The translations under genes were made by a program, and so were the position numbers. This document shows positions 1-11,245 of a stretch of 64,000 bases of DNA, in pieces (position 1 is the stretch's first letter; each line of letters opens with the position of its first letter). Under the pieces are notes generated by a model. The model did no database searches. It had not been told where the DNA came from and saw only the letters and a list, made by a program, of their open reading frames with translations. The stretch lies in contig MVBO01000014.1 in the NCBI GenBank assembly GCA_002261195.1, forward strand, positions 62,001 through 126,000, given 5' to 3'. This DNA comes from Bifiguratus adelaidae. Taxonomy: Eukaryota; Mucoromycota; Endogonomycetes; Endogonales.

Positions 1-29
1 GCCTGTTCCCACTGATCACGATTGAATAG

Positions 30-1679
30 GTGTGAACAATGGGCAGGCGCTCAAATCCGAGGCTGTTGCCTATCGTTTCTCTCATGATAGCTCTGATCTG
101 GACTCGACTCGCTCACGTAGCTCCATGATTGATCAGTATCACGGTCGCAGTAGTGGTATCTTTGGATGTGATGAACACTTGGCCGGCTTGATGCCTTCTC
201 GTGGATCCGAACTGGTACGTCGTCGGCAGAATTGGATGCTCGATTTAGTGACACTGTTATCTTAGTGCACAGTCGTCGAGACCATGTACAGCTACGAATA
301 CATGTACACTGTCGCAGGCGACAACTCATTTGCAGACAAAATTGAACAGCTTGCTTATAACGGTACGTTGATAAGCCTATACCATCCAATGCTTACTCTA
401 CATATACAGCTCTTCCTGGTACATTGACGGACGATATGTGGGAGCATCAATATTTGCAACAAGTGAGTTTTATCCGGTCAGGAACGATCATTACTCAACG
501 TGTTATTCCACAGAGTAACCAGATTTGGTCAAAGTCTCAAAGCCCTTCTGTATTCGCGACAGATGGAGTATGTATAACGAATAATCCCTACAAATCAGCA
601 TGCTGATGAATGTCTTCTTTGCAGCCAGGTTCTTGTTTAAGATGATGGATTTTAACAATTACTAACCTCTTCCTTACGCCTACAGATTCCAACATCTTTG
701 GCCTTCAACCCAACTATGTAAGGGCTGCGTTGCCTCTATTTTGCTCATAGACACTAATCGTGCTTTGAATGACAGCCCTGTTGCACGGTGAACCATGGCC
801 AAGGTTGGCCAAAATTTGTGGTATGTCGGTTTGGTGCATGTATGGGTGACCGCTTACTCTCTGAACGATAGAGTCACGCTTACATGACCTCGTCCGACTC
901 TTCTACCATCTACCATGTCTTGCTCTCGCCAACCTCTGTTTCAACTACGCTTTCCGGCAAAAATGCCGTCTCCGTGACCGCAAACACCAACTACCCATTC
1001 AGCTCCACCATTAGCTATTCGATAAAGGCGAACAGTGGATTTAGCTTTGGCGTTCGCGTGCCTGGTTGGGTCAATGGATTGATAAGCTACAGTATTGATG
1101 GTGGAAGTGCCTTAAAGAAGAACACTGGTAAAAGATCGACCTCAGCGACTCCCAACAGTGCTGGTTATGTCATCATCTCTGTTCCTGGCGGATCTCATAC
1201 CATCAATGTCAACATTCCCATGTCCATCAGAACCGAGAAACGCTACAATGGAGCCACAGCCGTTTACCGAGGACCCTTGACCTATTCCCTCAACATCAAT
1301 TACAGCACGAAAGTGCTCAATACCTATGCCGTAAGTGCTTTGCAAGGCGACAATTGAAGCAGTAGCTAAAGTGTTCCATGCGCAGCAATCCTCCAAGGAT
1401 CTCGAATTTGATCCAACTTCAACATGGCAAAACGCTCTCGTTACATCCAGCTTGAAATACAATGGTGATGCCAATTCCTTGCCGCAGACTGTATGGCAAT
1501 CCTCCACGCCTCCTGTATCCATCTCTGCCAATGTCTGTCCTATCACCTGGAATGTGGTTACGAACTCTGCAGATGCTCCTCCAAACTCACCCGCGACCTG
1601 CACTGGCGGTGTTACGAGCGTCAACTTGATCCCTTACGGCGCTGCAAAGTTGCGTATCACAGAGATGCCTAGTTCTTAA
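30..1679 (+). CDS. GH127-family (DUF1680) glycoside hydrolase, 3' part
   Basis: The 5' end lies outside the window; a splice acceptor at 28-29 opens the first visible exon. Exons: 30-214, 266-362, 410-462, 514-567, 625-628, 686-717, 776-820, 872-1330, 1386-1679, all in phase. Translated motifs follow the GH127 (beta-L-arabinofuranosidase-type) plan: an alpha-toroid helix ending YHGRSSGIFGCDEHLAG, then CTVVETMYS, LAYNALPGTL, GPDSNIFGLQPNY, PCCTVNHGQGWPKFV, and a C-terminal beta-sandwich with FGVRVPGW, VYRGPLTYSL and a tail LIPYGAAKLRITEMP. The Glu of CTVVE and the CC pair match the zinc/catalytic region of the family. It probably cleaves arabinose or a related sugar from glycans; the substrate is not visible. 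The 625-628 exon is only four bases (ccag) but is needed to keep the frame and to restore the conserved GPDSN turn. Confidence 0.8.
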
Positions 1680-1823
1680 TCCGATGAGAAGGATAAAGGC
1701 GCTTTTTGAATGCTGTCGTTATCTTGTAGTCACTGAGCATACTTACTGTAACTAAGCTTTTAACAGTTCAAGTGTAAAGCAAGCAAGTAAGCCCTCAAAG
1801 AGCCAACTCAACCCTTGACCGAG

Positions 1824-2919
1824 ATGCATAAGGTCTATGTGCTTGTCAATCCACATAGCGGTGCAAGAAATGCTCCCGCCCTATGGGCATTCTGTGGTAG
1901 AACCGGCACTTTCGGAGCAGGTGGACATTGTGGAGGTCTGTCAGACAGAGCGACGTGGACATGCAAAAGACAAGACGATCGACTGGAGCAAGCAGTTTGA
2001 ACTCACGGCCACCAACACATGGGGGATTGTATGTCTGGGAGGTGACGGCTTGGTGCACGAGGTGCTCGCTGGCCTAGCTGAAGCCCTTGGATCGGATTTC
2101 TCGCGCTGGAACCAGTCTGTATGGGTATGTCCTCTGGACGCAGGCAGTGGCAACGCTCTATCGTCTGCCCTGAACCGTACATGTTCACAAGGCAGTATGG
2201 AAGGGATAATGGTATTACACACCTCGACAACCGTCCCAGAAAGCCTGCAACAGAGCCTTCGTCGGCTATTATCGAAGCTGAGCAGCGAGCACCATCACTA
2301 TATCAACATCCTATTGACTACACTAGACCATCAGACCGTTCTCGCTCATAGTGTCGTCTCCGTGGGCGTTCACGCGCACATTGTCTTCAATGCCAACGTG
2401 TTTCGCCGCATCCCGTTCATGAACGGCAAAAAGTTTCTCTATGGTTTCATGAAGACCATGTGGGAGTTTCCCCTACTTGCCATCCACTGGCGGTTAAAGG
2501 CACCGAAGGAGATATCCTTGGGGGACCGCGAGGCATCCGGTCAACCACACTACGACATAACACCCGTGGACGACATTGAAGCCGATAGCACGCTTTCCTA
2601 TCTGCTCTTTTCCAAAATTTCGCAATTGGAGCCGGGCTTTGTCATTTGTCCATGCGCAGACACGGACGGTATGGTGGACGTCATGACCGCAGAGTTTCCA
2701 CCCGGTACACCCTCGCGCTCGCATATCCAAGCCATGATGGGTGCGGTATGGAAGCAGGAGCATATTGGGATGGAGAATGTAAAGTACCGGAAGGTGTCAG
2801 GGGCATCGATCGAGTTTAGGTCGTCGTCGGACCAGATTGTTTGTGTCGATGGCGAATTGTATTCCACAAAGGCGCATCTAGAGATACAGGTGCTGTCCAA
2901 GGCACTATGGGTGATGTAA
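1824..2919 (+). pseudogene. Sphingoid long-chain-base / diacylglycerol kinase homologue with apparent frameshift
   Basis: The product resembles DAGK-catalytic-domain lipid kinases (sphingosine/LCB kinase type). The ATG at 1824 opens HKVYVLVNPHSGARNA, containing the conserved NPxSG. The rest of the homology (VVEPALSEQVDIVEVCQTE, GIVCLGGDGLVHEVLAGL, CPLDAGSGNALSSAL, and a C-terminal VDGE) runs in the next frame from about 1880 to the stop at 2917-2919. The change falls near the C-runs at 1874-1880; one extra base there, or two missing, explains it, and the spacing from NPHSG to VEPAL then matches the family. The enzyme would phosphorylate a sphingoid base or diacylglycerol at a membrane. It could be a sequencing or assembly error, a real pseudogene, or a gene using a 40-base intron (see findings). 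If intact it would have about 364 residues. Family assignment is good; functional state is unknown. Confidence 0.7.
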
Positions 2920-2971
2920 GAGGGGTATACGTGCTTCTACATGTATATATACAAGTCAGAATGGTCTGTGT

Positions 2972-4520
2972 TCATTCTACCGGAATTTTCAAACAATCAA
3001 TAGTGAAATCGTCTCCGGCCCAGGCGGCGACTTCTTTCAGAACGGCCTGCTTTTTGGCCATTGCCGTATCTGACCGTAATTCGTACAGCGTGCACAAGTT
3101 GAAGACGAGGGTTTCGCAATTACTGGCTGCTGTTGGATAGGTATCAAGAAGCTCCTCCAGGATCTTGACAGCCTGCAACATGGTTTTAGCGTGAACAGCC
3201 AGCCAGACACTTGGATAGATTACTCACCTCGTTGAGATTACCGAGATACAAGCAGCAGACAGCCAGATTGTTTGCAGCCACCAAACTGAGGCGATTGAGT
3301 TGCAGTACATCCTCGAATGCTTGTTTCGCGCCTGACCAGTCTCCGTCACCCAGTAACAGAAAGGCTCTATGAGCAGATAGAATAAGCATCGGCCATGATG
3401 ACTCATTGAATCCCCTACTTGTAGAGTCCTAGTCGCTCTTTCATAACCTTTTCATTGGCAGCCGAGTGAGTATCATCGGAACTTTGCCTTTTGCTCAGCG
3501 CCTCCAATTTTGTATATGCAGCATGCGCTGATGCTGTATCTCCGAGCTATTGGGCATCAGTAATTTCTCCGGCAGAATACCAACCCTTACCTGGAGAAAC
3601 AGCTTGAGTTGTGCCCCCAAGACATCCGCATCATCTGGTCCTGCAGCCGCTGCCACCTGATCTAGTATTTCGATGGCCAACGCATATTCCTAATGGATTG
3701 TGAGCCCATGCAAGCCAATATTCAGCCGCCTACCTTCTCCCGGATAAACTGATTGGCAATGATGAGAAACACTTGGAGCCGGTGAGTTTTCCATACAGCT
3801 GCTTGGGATTCATCTTCGCAATTCTCCGAATGCTAACCATGGCCTATTAGCCGTAATTCAAGCATATGCAATGACATACTTGTTCACACTCCATGATCAA
3901 TGACCAGAGGTCCGTCAATCCACCCTGAGCATCTCCCAACCAGATACGAATCCGAGCACTCAGAACCTTGAGTTCAAAAGGCACCATGGATCCTTTTTTA
4001 CCGGGATACAATCCCGGATGATAGTCGTAGAGTAACTCTGCTCGGTTCAGGTTCCCCAGCTTTTCCAATTCGGCCGAAGCAATCTGATAGAGTCTTAGCT
4101 GCGTCAGAGCATAGATCCGAAGATACCACAAGGACAGTATCTGGTCTGGATGCGATGGAGCTGTCTGCATAATCGTCGTTGCAGCATACCGAGCCAATGC
4201 CCGCCAAGAATGTAAGCTCTAAAACTCGAGTTGAGACTTGCCGCACGAGAACCTCTACATACCACTAGCTCCTTGATGACAGTGTCCTGACTACCATCCT
4301 TGAGCTCACTACCCTCCAGAAACTCCCGCGACGGCCGATCTCCAGGTGGAATGGTTGCTTCAATCGCTTCCGCCAAAGCATCCGACTAGGAACACCATGA
4401 GCATCCGCTCCAAAGCACAGTGTTAGTTACCAGTGGAAGGTCATAAAAGAGCGCAGCATCAGCCAGCGTTAAGCCAAGACTGACGCTGTTGGAGAATGAG
4501 CTCGTTCGGTGTCTCACCAT
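2972..4520 (-). CDS. TRAPPC12-like TPR protein
   Basis: Eight exons on the minus strand: 4431-4520, 4263-4385, 3880-4218, 3734-3832, 3591-3689, 3419-3546, 3228-3366, 2972-3172. They sum to 1,218 bases (405 residues) in phase. The protein is helical with TPR-like pairs, for example LSLWYLRIYALTQLRLYQ then EKLGNL, GSMVPFELKVLSARI, EILDQVAAAAGPDDADVL, and LLLGDGDWSGAKQAFEDVL followed by ANNLAVCCLYLGNLNEAV. The GSMVPFELKVLSAR stretch and the TPR layout recall TRAPPC12, a metazoan and fungal TRAPP-III subunit in ER-to-Golgi traffic and autophagy. No signal peptide or membrane segment is seen. The chosen start MVRHRTSS overlaps the probable start of the flippase on the other strand by 25 bases, so one of the two starts may be wrong. 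Function is inferred from family resemblance. Confidence 0.68.
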
Positions 4521-7500
4521 TGCAGACTGCTTTCTCTCTCTCTCTCTATTGCCAAGGTGGAGGGATACAACAGGAATCCCTTTGACGAGGAGGGGTTGGA
4601 TATCTTTGCCGACCCTCCTCGTCCACAGAGACAGCCAGCAGCCACAGCCGAGCTGATTGACTTGGACGGTTCCTTCCCGGCAACGAATGGGCATCCGAAC
4701 ACTTCATTTCAATCGTCTTCAATACAGCATGCAACCGGCGGGTACTCTGACGTCTCTTTGGTCAACGAACCAGGCGCAAGCTATCCTCGACAGACAGCCA
4801 AACGAATGGATAGCTTTGGTGACATGGGTAACGTTCAGGGAACGATGCTTGACTGGCGCTTGGCTTACATTGTTTGCAGGTTCCCTCTATGACGAGACTC
4901 CACAAGTCGATGAGGATGATGACCGACAACTCTTGGCCAACTCTGCGCCTATGGCTGGGCATTTTGATTTACAGTCGCTCGAAAACGGCCGAGACGACAC
5001 AATACTGCCGATAAGCAGACGTCCAGCCAAACCTGCGGCTGCCGGTGCCAAGTTCAGCCTTCCAGGAGCAGGATTATTCCGGGGCAAGTCCGTCCGTAGG
5101 GGAGGAAAGCCTTCAGGTCATATCGGTGCAGACTCGACACGATTCATTTACATCAACAACGAAGCCATGAACAAAGAACAACAATTCCTCCACAACCGCG
5201 TCTTCACCGCTAAATATACAATCATCACCTTCTTGCCAAAGTTCCTCTACGAGGAGTTTTCAAAGTACGCCAACCTTTTCTTCCTTTTCATTTCCGCCGT
5301 TCAGGTACGTATCTATTGCCAAAGACAAATGATTGCACACGCTAAATCCCACCGAAGCAAGTTCCAGGTATTTCTCCGACATCCCGATGGACTACATTAG
5401 TGCCGTTAGTCATTGTGTTGGCATTGACGGCGGTGAAAGAGATCGTCGAGGATTTCGTAAGTTGTCTATCGTGGCATGAGTCGAACACTGACACAGCTCC
5501 TGTTAGACGATACACCGTTCAGACAGAGAACTCAATGCAAGAAAAGTCAAAGTGTTGGAACATGGTCAATTTGTGACCAAAGCTTGGCGCGACGTATGTG
5601 TGGGAGATATCCTGAGAGTAGAAAGTGGGGATTCTTTCGCTGCGGATTTGGTATTGCTCAGCTCATCTGAACCAGAGGGCTTATGTTATATTGAGACGAG
5701 CAACCTTGATGGGTGAGTGCAGTGCCTTTGGCTCGACGAATGCCGACACTGACCGGGCTATGCTTAGCGAGGTGAATTTGAAAATCAAGCAAGCCCTTCC
5801 AGCGACGGCAAAAATTCTGGATCCCGTTGCCGCGTCGTCCTTGCGTGGGATATTGAAATCCGAGCTCCCGAACAATCGACTTTACAACTTCGATGGGACC
5901 CTATCGCTGGATACGAATGACACTGGGCGAACCCGTGATTACGCACTGGATCCCAACCAGCTCTTACTGAGAGGTGCTATGTTGCGGAACACCAGCTGGA
6001 TCTATGGTTTAGTTGTTTTCACCGGGCACGAGACGAAGCTCATGTTGAATTCAAGGTAAAGGGAGCATCGCCGTGCGGTTGCAAGGCTGACTTTTATCTT
6101 TAGCAAAAAACCGTCCAAGCAATCCAACGTCACCCGTATCACAAACAGAAATATCTTAAACCTCTTTACGATTCTAGTGGTGATGAGCATTGCGTGCGCT
6201 ATTGGCAACGTCGTCATCTCGGTAAGTCTACAAGGCGCACTGCAGAGCAGGTACTTACTGTATAACTTGTAGATCAAAGACGGTTCTCAAATGACCTATC
6301 TGCCACTAAACGAGATGAACAGGGGATCAGAGTTTGGCTATGATATTCTGACATTTCTGATTCTTTTCAACAGTTTCATTCCCATCAGGTCAGTATCATG
6401 GCTACCGCCGCGCTCTATTCTGACATTTGCTATAGTTTGATGGTCACCATGGAATTGGTCAAGTACGCCCAGTCTTCCCTGATTGATAGCGACTTGGACA
6501 TGTACTACGATGTGACCGATACCCCTGCGACCGCACGTAGCAGCAGTCTCATCGAAGAACTTGGACAAGTAAGCATCTACCCTATAATTCGATTCGCTCG
6601 TGCTCATTTCGAGATTAGGTCGGATATGTTTTCTCGGATAAGACAGGGACGTTGACATGCAATCAGATGGAGTTCAAAGAATGCTCCATTGCCGGTCTCT
6701 CTTATGCAGCCGAGGTAGATGCTGATAGGCAGGCGCAGCCGGGTGATGAGGGCCAAGGTCAATACAATTTCCGACAAATGCAAGAGCATCTCAAATCGCA
6801 TCCCACTGCGAATGTCATCAACGAGTTCTTCACCCTCTTGGCCACCTGTCACACCGTCATTCCTGAACGTGCAAATGGTTCGGATGAGATTATTTATCAA
6901 GCTTCTTCCCCTGATGAAGGTGCGCTCGTCAATGGTGCCAGTGCTCAAGGTTATAAGTTTCACACTCGTCGACCTAACAGTATCAATATCACGGTGAATG
7001 GCAAGGATCTTGAGTATGAAATCTTGAACATCTGCGAATTCAACTCGACGAGAAAGAGAATGTCTGCGGTGATTCGAGGTCCTGATGGCCGCATCAAGTT
7101 GTACTGTAAGGGTGCCGATACGGTAATTTTGGAGCGCTTGGCGGAGAACAATCCCTTCGTGGAGCAAACTCTCTTTCACCTGGAAGAATTCGCCACGGAG
7201 GGTCTGCGAACGCTTTGTATCGCTATGCGAGAGGTTTCGGATGAAGAGTATGCGCGATGGTCCCAAATCTATGAAAAGGCAGCCACCACATTGACCAATC
7301 GAGCTGTGGAATTGGACAAGGCAGCAGAAATGATTGAGCAGAACCTCTTTCTGCTTGGCGCTACAGCTATTGAAGACAAATTGCAGGACGGTGTCCCAGA
7401 TACCATACATACTCTTCAAGAAGCTGGTATCAAAGTTTGGGTGTTGACGGGAGATCGTCAAGAAACTGCCATCAACATTGGATACTCTTGCAAGCTTCTC

Positions 7501-9104
7501 AATGACGAAATGAGCTTGATTGTCTGTAACGAGGAGAGTCATTGGGAAACCAAGAGCTTCTTGGACAAGAAACTTCAGGACATTGAAACGGTTCTTAGTC
7601 GCGGAGATGATATGGAGGTAAGTCAATCAGATGCAGAATTCGCCCTATCTCACCTTTCGGTTCCAGCCACTCGCTCTTGTCATTGACGGAAAAGCATTGA
7701 CGTTTGCACTGGAGAAGGACATTGAGAAGTCCTTCTTGGATCTCGCTGTCAAATGCAAAGCAGTTGTATGCTGTCGAGTCTCGCCTTTGCAAAAGGCTCT
7801 CGTTGTCAAGCTAGTCAAAAAATACGTCGACTCCATTCTACTCGCCATCGGCGATGGAGCCAACGACGTTTCCATGATTCAAGCAGCCCATGTGGGCGTT
7901 GGTATCAGCGGCGTTGAAGGTCTTCAAGCGGCCCGTAGCTCAGATTTCGCCATCTCGCAATTTCGATTCTTGCGCAAGTTGCTTCTCGTTCACGGCTCCT
8001 GGGCTTACCAACGGCTGTCCAAAATGATCTTTTACTACTTTTACAAAAACATCGCCTTATATCTGACGCAATTCTGGGTAAGCCTCGTGCACAGCGCTCT
8101 AAGATCTCTAAATGTTGTTCGCAGTTTGCCTTCTTCAATGGCTTCTCTGGACAAACGTTGTACGAATCATGGACCATGTCATGCTTCAATGTCATCTTCA
8201 CCTTCTTGCCTCCGCTTGTCATCGGCATCTTTGATCAATACGTGTCTGCGCGCATGTTGGATAAGTATCCACAAATGTACATGCTCGGCCAACAGAACGA
8301 GTTTTTTAACCAAAAGAAGTTTTGGGGATGGTTTGGGAATGCAATTTTCCATTCTTTGGTAAGTTGTCGATGGTTGTTGTGACTCGTGCCATGAGACACT
8401 GATATTCGTATTAGCTTCTCTTCTTCACCGGTCTGCTGGCCTTCAGAGATGATCAGGTATTTGCAACCGGTTGGACTGGCGGTCTTTGGTGGGTCGGTAC
8501 TACGGTATTTTCTGCCACTTTGATTACCATCCTTTGGAAGGCCGTGCTAATCACAGAGTAAGTTTATATCTCAAATCATGAGGAGGCGGAGAGACTCACA
8601 CCAACCATGCAGCGTCTGGACAAAGTACACCTTCATTGCCATTCCTGGATCGGTTGTCCTGTGGTTCATTTTCTTGCCCGTTGCAGTTGGAATTGGGTCA
8701 AGATGGTCTGTCTTTACAGAATATACTGGCATCATTCCGCGTCTATGGGGTAACGTCAACTTTTGGCTCTACATTATCCTTGTCCCGTTCATGGCCAATC
8801 TCCGAGACTTTGCTTGGAAATAGTAAGTGGATGACGATAGTTTTCTCGCTTACTAGTGCTCACCGAATCATTCAGTGCCAAGCGAATGTACTTTCCCATG
8901 TCCTATCACTATGTTCAAGAAATCCAGAAGTACAACATTCCCGATTATCGTCCTCGCATGGACAGATTCCGACAAGCTGTCAACAAGGTCCGCAGAATCC
9001 AACGCCTCAAGCGGAATCGTGGCTATGCATTCTCGCAGAATGATAGTGGACAGAACAAGATCATTAGGGCTTACGATACCACACAATCGAAGCCCAAGGG
9101 TTAA
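4496..9104 (+). CDS. P4-type ATPase (Drs2-type aminophospholipid flippase)
   Basis: Fifteen exons (4496-4510, 4557-4827, 4880-5304, 5358-5456, 5507-5712, 5768-6055, 6104-6221, 6273-6388, 6436-6568, 6619-7617, 7667-8077, 8125-8358, 8415-8557, 8613-8822, 8876-9104) total 3,897 bases, 1,298 residues, all in phase. Diagnostic P4 features: ETSNLDGEVNLK actuator loop with DGE in place of TGE, SFIPISL in TM4, the phosphorylation motif [16 protein letters not shown] in the nucleotide domain, [11 protein letters not shown] at the hinge, and ten membrane segments. The N-tail carries [15 protein letters not shown] and the C-tail GYAFSQND, like the autoinhibitory GYAFS motif of Drs2/ATP8A. It would move phosphatidylserine/ethanolamine to the cytosolic leaflet of Golgi or endosome membranes with a Cdc50 partner (known for the family). 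The first exon is the weak point: a five-codon exon (MSSFG) before a pyrimidine-rich intron is my best reading. Confidence 0.93.
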
Positions 9105-9161
9105 CATATAAATAGAGTGACATTCCTATTGTTTGACGCTTTCTTTTGCTTTACGAGCACC

Positions 9162-10449
9162 ATGGCGTTCTTTAGCCCACCCAACTATGAGAGCTGGACT
9201 GACGTGACGCCCATTCCACAGGCCGACGGTCCTCATCCCCTCTGTCCTATTGCCTACACGGCCGAATGTAAGTGAATCAGAAACCGTGTAGTGAAATCGG
9301 CATGAACGCTTCGAAGCTCATGGTGCACATTTCTATCCGTCATTTTGCTAGACATACAAGCCATGGGCTACTTTCGTGCACTCTCTCGAGCAAATGAGCT
9401 CTCAGAGCGCGCACTCGCTCTCACAGAGCACATTATTCACCTCAATCCCGCTCATTATACGATATGGTGAGTTTGCTTGAATGCAAAGCCGAAAGGTGCT
9501 GAACGCTTTGGACAGGTTGTATCGTCAAAACATCTTGTTTGCCTTGAAGGCAGACTTTCAGAAGGAACTCGACTGGATCGATGAGATTGCCGAGGAAAAG
9601 TCAAAGAACTATCAAGTGTGGTGAGGATGCGCGTTGATGGCTCAGGCGGTGTGATCTAAGCAGTGTCTAGGCATCATCGACAGGTCATTGTGGAAAAGGC
9701 TAAAGATCCGTCGCGTGAGTTTGCCTTTATCAACAACATATTAGAAGAAGACGCCAAGAACTATCATGCATGGTCTTATAGGTAAGGATGTCTTGGACCT
9801 GCGACTCCTATTCACCTATTGCATAGACAATGGCTGCTGCAAACGTTCTCTCTTTCGTGGTCCGATGAATTACAATACACAGACGACCTCATCATCTTGG
9901 ATATCCGCAACAATTCTGCTTGGAACCATCGCTTCTTTGTCTTGTTTCAACGACCAGGAGGACTGGCTGCTTGGGCCAAGGAGAGGCAAACCACCGAAGA
10001 CCATGCCTTGAAGGAAGAAATAAGGTACGTATGATCGCTGTGTGGCTATCATTTGCTCACGTACGTTTTGTTACTGTGCAGCTATGTTGAGAACAAAATA
10101 AAGTCCGCACCCAACAACCAGAGTTCCTGGTATTATATGAAAGGGTAAGCGCCCACAATGGCTCTTCATTCCATCGTTAAACACATCACTGACCATGTGC
10201 TTGGTCAGAGTTCTCGAAAGGACCAACACACCCATCACGGCCCTCAAGGACTTTTGTACCCAATTGTTTGCGGCACATGCCCAATCCCCCCATTTATTGG
10301 CTGCCTGGGTCGACATTCACGAATATCTCACGCTACAGGACAAGAGCAATGCTCAGACTGTCCTTGATACATGCCATATCCTTGCTACCCAAGTAGATAC
10401 CATCAGAGAGCGTTATTGGGAATGGCGCGCTAGTCGCGTCAAGGCTTGA
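9162..10449 (+). CDS. RAM2: Protein farnesyltransferase / geranylgeranyltransferase-I alpha subunit
   Basis: Seven exons (9162-9267, 9352-9466, 9516-9620, 9671-9781, 9827-10024, 10082-10144, 10209-10449) give 312 residues in phase. The prenyltransferase alpha repeats are clear: [94 protein letters not shown]. These Trp-centred helix pairs build the crescent that holds the CaaX-prenylating beta subunit and supply the Lys and Tyr residues that contact the isoprenoid diphosphate. The shared subunit serves both farnesyl- and type-I geranylgeranyl-transferases in the cytosol, acting on Ras, Rho and a-factor-like proteins. The length is typical of fungal homologues. The gene starts 57 bases after the flippase stop, so the flippase 3' UTR and this promoter must nearly touch. 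Confidence 0.95.
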
Positions 10450-10506
10450 ATTCGGAAACTTATAATCCGTGTATAAATATGGTCGTTGCTTGTCCTTCTT
10501 GCACTC

Positions 10507-11072
10507 ATGGCGACTCGACTTGGATTGCATAGAGCTTATAGCTCAGTTGCCAGAGCGGTGAAAACGGACAAGGCTCCCGCAGCCATTGGACCCTACTGTA
10601 AGTCTTGACTATTATGGTGCGGCATTCATGTTCAGGTATATAGCTCAGGCGATTGTCGCGAACGGTATGGTCTTTTGCTCGGGTTCACTACCCGTCGTCC
10701 CTGGCACAGGTACACCATCCCCCTACGCCCCTTTGGAGCTTACTGACGGGAGACTAGGACATGTGATCTCTGAAAATGTGGCTGATCAAACGCGTCAATC
10801 GTTGAATAACCTAGAGAACGTGTTGGATGCGTCTGGATCCTCGCTGAGTGAGGTGGTCAAGACAACTGTGTTCCTCAAGGATATGAATCACTTTAACGAG
10901 ATGAACAAGGTGTATAGTGAGGTGAGCTGGGCGCCATGTGGGACGATTCGAGGGGTGACATTAGCACTAGTTCTTTCCTGATCAGAAACCAGCGAGATCG
11001 GCTGTGCAGGTGGCTCGCTTGCCAAAGGACGTATTGGTAGAGATTGAGGCAATCAGTTTGATCAAGTCATAA
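10507..11072 (+). CDS. RidA/YjgF/Mmf1-family enamine-imine deaminase
   Basis: Three exons (10507-10597, 10644-10921, 10971-11072) encode 156 residues. Family features: PAAIGPYSQAI at the start of the fold, [44 protein letters not shown], and the hallmark [21 protein letters not shown] near the end, whose Arg binds the substrate carboxylate. The first 20 residues ([18 protein letters not shown]) are Arg/Ser-rich and lack acidic residues, a probable mitochondrial presequence like that of yeast Mmf1. RidA proteins hydrolyse reactive 2-aminoacrylate formed by PLP enzymes and protect branched-chain amino-acid and mitochondrial metabolism (family knowledge). The second acceptor was placed at 10970 because it gives [10 protein letters not shown]; the alternative 14 bases later would drop these residues and break the frame. 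Confidence 0.92.
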
Positions 11073-11245
11073 AGTACATTAAGGTATTCTACTTTTAACC
11101 ATGGAGAACCGATCAACAGTATCCAATGAATATTTTTGCGGTGGTTGACCTAGAACGAGATCGCGTTGATCATTGAGATAGTTCTTGAGTCCGTGGGAAT
11201 AGGCCTAAAAAAGGAGAGACATCAGGATGTGATGGGTTCAATGCT

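Noticed and set aside
1861-1900. 40-base intron in the lipid-kinase gene as the preferred model
   Set aside because: It restores frame but removes the glycine of NPxSG and shortens the conserved spacing; a base-level frameshift fits better. Kept as an alternative.
6604-7626. 340-codon minus-strand frame
   Set aside because: Antisense to the largest flippase exon, which has strong P4-ATPase motifs; the shadow frame shows none.
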